A stretch of DNA of 25,817 nt from a virus: IMG/VR virus record IMGVR_UViG_3300030116_005755, positions 1-25,817 of that record; one strand, given 5' to 3'. Position numbers and translations under genes: made by a program. The stretch's first letter is position 1, and every line of letters begins with the position of its first letter. The notes under the pieces were generated by a model. The model saw only the letters and a program-made list of their open reading frames with translations, made no database searches and was not told the DNA's origin. Of this stretch, positions 22,384-25,817 are shown one piece after another.

Positions 22384-22788
22384 TTAGCTGTCAAACACAA
22401 CGACACGAAATCTCATAACCCCATGCCGTGTTATACCGTCATTTTCCACTAGCGTCGTCGAAAACTCTTGTCGAATGTTCACTAGCGAAGCTCCTGATAC
22501 AGTTATATCAGTATTATGCAGGTTTGAATAGACCGATTGCATAATCTCTTTTATCTCACGCAACCCACGATACTGAGACCAGACATGAATTGTTTGAGTG
22601 TGTTCTATTCCGTCTAAAGTTTTTGTTCCATTATTAGCTGTAGTTTCCTCGCCAATAATTACATAAGGATATGGAGTACTCTCATCTGCGTTATCAAAAA
22701 CCGAAACCGAAGCACCAGATAGACCTGTGGTATTACCATTTAACGTACTAAATATAGCTTGTTGTAATGGAAAAGAATGTAAGGACAT
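22384..22788 (-). CDS. Tail completion/terminator protein (DUF3168)
   Basis: A 134-aa protein. The features are the N-terminal helix LHSFPLQQAIFSTLNGN, then VSVFDNADESTPYPYVIIGE, DGIEHTQTIHVWSQYRGLRE and IKEIMQSVYSNLHN, ending VMRFRVVVFDS. The P-Y-P-Y-V-x-I-G-E and H-x-x-x-I-x-V-W-S pattern is diagnostic of DUF3168, which caps the tail tube and joins it to the head. It shares one base with the stop of the neighbour upstream (TAATG). Confidence 0.85.
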   Translation of the reverse strand: MSLHSFPLQQAIFSTLNGNTTGLSGASVSVFDNADESTPYPYVIIGEETTANNGTKTLDGIEHTQTIHVWSQYRGLREIKEIMQSVYSNLHNTDITVSGASLVNIRQEFSTTLVENDGITRHGVMRFRVVVFDS

Positions 22789-23213
22789 TATCGCGCCCTC
22801 AACTTCTTATATAAAGCTCTAATCTTAGGCTTGTTTTCCTCCAATGCAGGTTGCAAAAACGGACGTGCGCCCATTTTGCTAGTGCCAAACTCTAAGTGCG
22901 CTGAATATTCTGCCCGACTTTCTACGCTTGCACCTAATCTATCAGGGTCAATAACAACGTGAACATTGCTGGCAAGATACCCTGTGTCTGTATTCGGTGG
23001 ATTACCTGCTAATGAAGCGACATGAATACGGTTTGGATTGTACTTTCGGTATGTTCTGCCTGTGCTGTTATGAGCGTGTATAGACTCAACCGCAGTATTA
23101 CGCACCATGTTAGCCCCTCTAGCCACTACTTGTTGCAGCTGAGAACGATATTGTTGCAAAACCTTATCCGATCTATTTTTTCTGCTAACAACAGTAACAC
23201 TAAGTCTATTCAT
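22788..23213 (-). CDS. HK97 gp10-like head-tail neck protein
   Basis: A 141-aa protein. It contains a helix with QVVARGANMVRNTAVESIHA, then AGNPPNTDTGYLASNVHVVI, ASVESRAEYSAHLEFGTSKM and GARPFLQPALEENKPKIRAL. The A-x-Y-A-x-x-x-E-F-G-T ... R-P-F-x-x-P-A motif is that of the HK97 gp10 family (head-tail joining). It acts between the connector ring and the tail terminator. The gene overlaps the adaptor gene by 4 bases (ATGA). Confidence 0.88.
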   Translation of the reverse strand: MNRLSVTVVSRKNRSDKVLQQYRSQLQQVVARGANMVRNTAVESIHAHNSTGRTYRKYNPNRIHVASLAGNPPNTDTGYLASNVHVVIDPDRLGASVESRAEYSAHLEFGTSKMGARPFLQPALEENKPKIRALYKKLRAR

Positions 23214-23563
23214 GTTGCGACACCTACACCCTCTTGTGCTGCTATCTGCATATACTTAAATTCGTTATTTATATTTTTGATACCTTTTATTGCAAATGTT
23301 CTTGTATGTTTTAGACCGTCCCTAAAATGTTCTTGAACAAGTCTATCTGCATGACTTAAATCTCTGCGATACCGTATCATAATTATATGACTTGTCACCT
23401 CACGCATTTGATCTCCAAAAAGACTTTCCTGTGCGTCTTTGGGCATTATTCTTGCAAAAATATCTGTCACTTTACTAAATACTACTGTTGCACCGCCACC
23501 ACCATCAGCGGTTTTCGTAAACCTCTGTATTTGAAGCTTTGAACGCATTTTACCAATAGACAT
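23210..23563 (-). CDS. Head-tail adaptor protein (SPP1 gp16/Phage_H_T_join type)
   Basis: A 117-aa protein beginning MSIGKMRSKLQIQRFTKTAD. It contains VTDIFARIMPKDAQESLFGD, MREVTSHIIMIRYRRDLSHA and RTFAIKGIKNINNEFKYMQI. This is the pattern of small head-closure proteins (I-G-x-L-R-x-x-I-x-I-x-x ... A-x-I-x-P ... H-x-I-x-I-R-Y-R) that close the capsid connector and bind the tail. The start shares one base with the stop of the connector gene. Confidence 0.85.
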   Translation of the reverse strand: MSIGKMRSKLQIQRFTKTADGGGGATVVFSKVTDIFARIMPKDAQESLFGDQMREVTSHIIMIRYRRDLSHADRLVQEHFRDGLKHTRTFAIKGIKNINNEFKYMQIAAQEGVGVAT

Positions 23564-24237
23564 TAGCTTATTCCTGTTCTCAATATATTAGCATAGGGAT
23601 GAACACCTAAACGCATAATCTTATACTTTGCCAATAACGTGTTTAGGATTTTGGGTAACATTGGAGGAGAAGAACCTTCTTGTTCACCCCTATGCTCATA
23701 AGCAAATGTCATATATTGCAACATTGCTAATCTGATGTCTTCTGGCACATCGGTTCTGGCTGTGCCGTAACCTGCAGTATAATTTATTTCTAAACCATTC
23801 GCAGCCCTAAGATCTGTCGGAAATGTTCCTCCATCCCTAAGATAAACACGTCCAATATCATTGATAGTATCAACATAATAATTTGATGTTGCCCAAGTAG
23901 ATTGTGTATCTGAGTCATTGTAATAATTTATACTTGTAACGCTGATTGCAGGTGAAGCAGCTAATTCAATATAGTTTGAATATGCTCTTGTTTCGACTCC
24001 TGTCCTCATACCTTCAAATAAAGGATCAAGGATTGATGCCGTGCTGTCAAGGTATTGCTGAACGGTTCTAGTAATAAATGCACGACCAGTATACTGCTCA
24101 GCCCAGAGCCGTGATGCTTTAATAAAAGTTTTGACAGGAATATCGTCTATGTCATCGTCTAGGCGTAAGTGTTCTTTCGCCTCTTCAATGCTGATAGGCT
24201 CAATCGTGGGTTCTGTTATTACTTTTAATCCAGCCAT
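23563..24237 (-). CDS. Head-tail connector protein (gp6-like)
   Basis: A 224-aa protein. The N-terminal helical domain reads EPISIEEAKEHLRLDDDIDD then IKASRLWAEQYTGRAFITRT, a classic start for HK97 gp6/phiE125 gp8-type connectors. The middle is beta-rich (ASPAISVTSINYYNDSDTQS; VYLRDGGTFPTDLRAANGLE; NYTAGYG). The end has IRLAMLQYMTFAYEHRGEQE. It forms a ring under the portal and is the first neck component. Shorter family members hold only the N-terminal domain; this is the long type. Confidence 0.88.
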   Translation of the reverse strand: MAGLKVITEPTIEPISIEEAKEHLRLDDDIDDIPVKTFIKASRLWAEQYTGRAFITRTVQQYLDSTASILDPLFEGMRTGVETRAYSNYIELAASPAISVTSINYYNDSDTQSTWATSNYYVDTINDIGRVYLRDGGTFPTDLRAANGLEINYTAGYGTARTDVPEDIRLAMLQYMTFAYEHRGEQEGSSPPMLPKILNTLLAKYKIMRLGVHPYANILRTGIS

Positions 24238-24253
24238 AGCCTACCATCCTTAT

Positions 24254-24550
24254 TTATTTTTTCGGTGCTTTACCACCTTCCCAAGCTTCATTGACATCAG
24301 GTGTGCTTGGATCATCACCTACTAATTGACCTTTTTCGTTTCTTGCACGTTTTGGTTTCTCTGCTTTCGTTTCTGGAACAGGCGCATTGCCCTGTATCTC
24401 CATAGCCAAACCATTATCGACAAAATACTTAAAGACTTTTTCCTGCCACGCTTCGGAAGAACTATATTCTTTATTGACTTCGTAGGTCATTGTTTCTGCG
24501 CCATCTGATCTAGAAACACCAACCGAATTTCTTAACATTGTTATTTTCAT
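24254..24550 (-). CDS. Small hypothetical protein between capsid and connector
   Basis: A 98-aa protein. The first 50 residues (MKITMLRNSVGVSRSDGAET ... VFKYFVDNGLAMEI) form a small alpha/beta domain. The second half is charged and probably flexible (KAEKPKRARNEKGQLVGDDP, then STPDVNEAWEGGKAPKK). The R-N-x-K-G-x-x-x-x-D-D-P-S-T-P-D-x-N-E-A-W end recurs in small phage proteins next to capsid or connector genes as I recall. A perfect AGGAGGT precedes its ATG by four bases, and a hairpin separates it from the capsid gene. Function unknown; a head decoration or assembly role is possible. Confidence 0.65.
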   Translation of the reverse strand: MKITMLRNSVGVSRSDGAETMTYEVNKEYSSSEAWQEKVFKYFVDNGLAMEIQGNAPVPETKAEKPKRARNEKGQLVGDDPSTPDVNEAWEGGKAPKK

Positions 24551-24554
24551 ACCT

Positions 24555-24561
24555 ACCTCCT
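24555..24561 (-). promoter_or_regulatory. Strong Shine-Dalgarno AGGAGGT
   Basis: Full anti-Shine-Dalgarno complement four bases before the ATG at 24550. It lies just downstream of the hairpin, so translation of the small gene restarts independently of the capsid gene. Confidence 0.7.
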
Positions 24562-24569
24562 AGTAGGAA

Positions 24570-24588
24570 GGGGAGCAAAAAGCTCCCC
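24570..24588 (-). other. Hairpin after the capsid gene (7-bp stem, 5-base loop)
   Basis: GGGGAGC, then TTTTT, then GCTCCCC on the minus strand form a perfect 7-bp GC-rich stem 12 bases after the capsid stop codon. No U-tract follows (next bases TTCCTACTAGG), so it is not a standard intrinsic terminator. It may protect the 3' end of capsid mRNA or cause partial termination, which would help produce more capsid than downstream proteins. This is inference. Confidence 0.6.
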
Positions 24589-24599
24589 AAACCATAAAC

Positions 24600-25814
24600 T
24601 TATGGATGCTCAAGAACTCTCATTGCTTCCGCGAGAACCACTTCACCGCCAACCCTTCTTCTAGCAATGTAACGAACATTACCTGATGAAGCTTGGCTGA
24701 ATGGGTCACGTAAAACTGAAAGTGCTACCCGATCGACAATCATGTATCCCCTGCGGTAATCACCGAAGATAACTGATTTTGCTGTTGTAGCAATGTCAGC
24801 AACGTCTGGTGCTTCCACATATGGGTGTCCCAAGATCGTGTTTGGTAAACCTGACTGCCCAGAGAAACCAGTTTGGAATAGATATTGACCTGCAGTATCC
24901 TTCAGCTTTCTGATTGCTCCAAGTGTAGCGCGATTCATCATAAATGTAGCTGACCGTGCATACTCAGATTTTAAACCGTGAACTAAGTCGAACAGATCGT
25001 CTGCTACGATTGATGCAGCATTAGCCGCAGTTGTAGATGAAACTGTTGAACCGTTTACGATACCTGTTGGCTTGTTTGAACCGTCACCAGAAATAAAGGC
25101 TGTACCTTCTGCTTTTGCAAACTGCTCTGCAAATTCAGTGTTCATTTCAGCTTCTAAATCAAACACACTGTCTTCAAGCAACTGTGAACTAATATCAACA
25201 AGTGCATAATGCTCATGTGTTGGTATTGTGTTCAATGAGGTTGTGTAACCTGTTGTTTCCGAACGTGAGCCAGTTTCCGCAGTCCAAGCTGCTGCAAAGG
25301 TTGCAGTTTTGCTTGGCACTTCAATTTCTTTGTTAGAAGTTTGACGAATACGTGCAACTGATCGAACTGGTGAAATCTCAGTAATCACCTTGATCAGTTC
25401 CTCAACATACTCGGCAGGTGCTAAATTACCTGCAGTAGCTGCTGTGCCAACTGTCAAAGCTTTCTTTTCAATATCATCAAGCCCTTCTTCGCCTTTACGC
25501 ATGAAGGTGTCCCAAGCTTTTAGATTAACATCAATGTCTTTGCTATCCATGCCGTTTGCAGGACGCTTAAGCATTGTTTCAATCTCAGCAAGTTTTTCTT
25601 CCATGCCTTCAGAGGCTTTTTGCTGTTGAGTGATTGACTGGTTGATCGTCTCAAACTTGTCCATCTCACTTTCAAGCTTTGCAAGCTTTTCTTCAACAAG
25701 TGGGTCTGCTTCCCCCTTGCTTTCAATTTCTGCCAGACGCTCATCATTTACCTTTTTGAATTCTTCAAAGGCACTTGCCATCGCGTCTACGGCAGTTTTG
25801 ACTTCTTCTGTCAT
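24600..25814 (-). CDS. Major capsid protein, HK97 fold, with N-terminal scaffolding (delta) domain
   Basis: A complete 404-aa protein; its ATG is three bases from the right edge, so its ribosome site is not visible. Residues 1-85 are a charged coiled coil (FEEFKKVNDERLAEIESKGE; EEKLAKLESEMDKFETINQS), the delta domain normally removed by the prohead protease. The HK97 core starts at about 117 (KKALTVGTAATAGNLAPAEY; ITEISPVRSVARI). It continues with PTHEHYALVDISSQLLEDSV, FAEQFAKAEGTAFISGDGSN and KPTGIVNG, and ends with the P-domain region GDYRRGYMIVDRVALSVLRD then RRRVGGEVVLAEAMRVL. It closely resembles gene transfer agent and alphaproteobacterial siphophage capsids. The protease, portal and terminase should lie just outside the window. 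Confidence 0.93.
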   Translation of the reverse strand: MTEEVKTAVDAMASAFEEFKKVNDERLAEIESKGEADPLVEEKLAKLESEMDKFETINQSITQQQKASEGMEEKLAEIETMLKRPANGMDSKDIDVNLKAWDTFMRKGEEGLDDIEKKALTVGTAATAGNLAPAEYVEELIKVITEISPVRSVARIRQTSNKEIEVPSKTATFAAAWTAETGSRSETTGYTTSLNTIPTHEHYALVDISSQLLEDSVFDLEAEMNTEFAEQFAKAEGTAFISGDGSNKPTGIVNGSTVSSTTAANAASIVADDLFDLVHGLKSEYARSATFMMNRATLGAIRKLKDTAGQYLFQTGFSGQSGLPNTILGHPYVEAPDVADIATTAKSVIFGDYRRGYMIVDRVALSVLRDPFSQASSGNVRYIARRRVGGEVVLAEAMRVLEHP

Positions 25815-25817
25815 TAT

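Noticed and set aside
24570-24588. Intrinsic terminator after the capsid gene
   Set aside because: The stem is good but no run of U follows it, and the next gene is co-directional with a strong ribosome site.

Overview
The window looks like the structural and lysis half of a tailed-phage (siphovirus-type) genome. Every gene I can support is read from the minus strand, so the late operon runs from the right edge (25817) to the left edge (1). The DNA is AT-rich. Genes are packed almost without gaps, joined by 4-base ATGA overlaps, 1-base TAATG overlaps, or stop codons embedded in the next gene's Shine-Dalgarno. The head-tail module has the gene order and protein types of alphaproteobacterial gene transfer agents and related phages: HK97-type capsid, gp6-like connector, head-tail adaptor, HK97 gp10, DUF3168, TP901-type tail tube, GTA-type tail chaperones, tape measure. 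The accessory proteins resemble those of marine phages. The likely source is a phage of a marine alphaproteobacterium, or a metagenomic contig of one; this is inference.

Layout in transcription order. (1) 25814-21190, head completion and tail tube: major capsid protein with an N-terminal coiled-coil delta domain, a hairpin, a small acidic/basic protein, connector, adaptor, neck protein, tail completion protein, tail tube, a small unknown, then a tail-chaperone pair. The second chaperone has no plausible start codon for its conserved N-terminus. It is in the -1 frame behind an in-frame G GGA AAC heptamer, so I read it as a lambda G/GT-like programmed frameshift. (2) 21190-14615, tail tip: 642-aa tape measure, distal tail protein, hub-like protein, NlpC/P60-like peptidase, and a 1019-aa J-like protein. 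(3) 14612-2082, an unusually large adsorption and fibre region of about 12.5 kb. It holds a tail-assembly-chaperone-like protein, small structural proteins, a fibre protein with two beta repeats, a fibre protein carrying a complete cupredoxin copper-ligand set, six tandem paralogous propeller proteins, two unknowns, a 493-aa protein made of 19 copies of a 23-residue repeat, and a BppU-like protein. (4) 2095-1, a lysis-like cluster of small membrane proteins, including an EF-hand membrane protein and a GTA-type 3-TM holin, ending in the start of a staphylococcal-nuclease-like gene cut by the window edge.

The most striking element is the propeller array at 5034-11818. Six consecutive genes of 361-386 aa each carry exactly six blades with the signature GNATDFGDL, giving 36 units. 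All end in a SGSPS/SGSAS/SGAAS-type tail. They fall into three adjacent pairs, each pair sharing one of three N-terminal attachment domains. This suggests a locally duplicated set of interchangeable receptor-binding or decoration proteins on one virion. I found no tRNA, CRISPR, integrase or insertion sequence. Terminase, portal, prohead protease and endolysin are not in the window.
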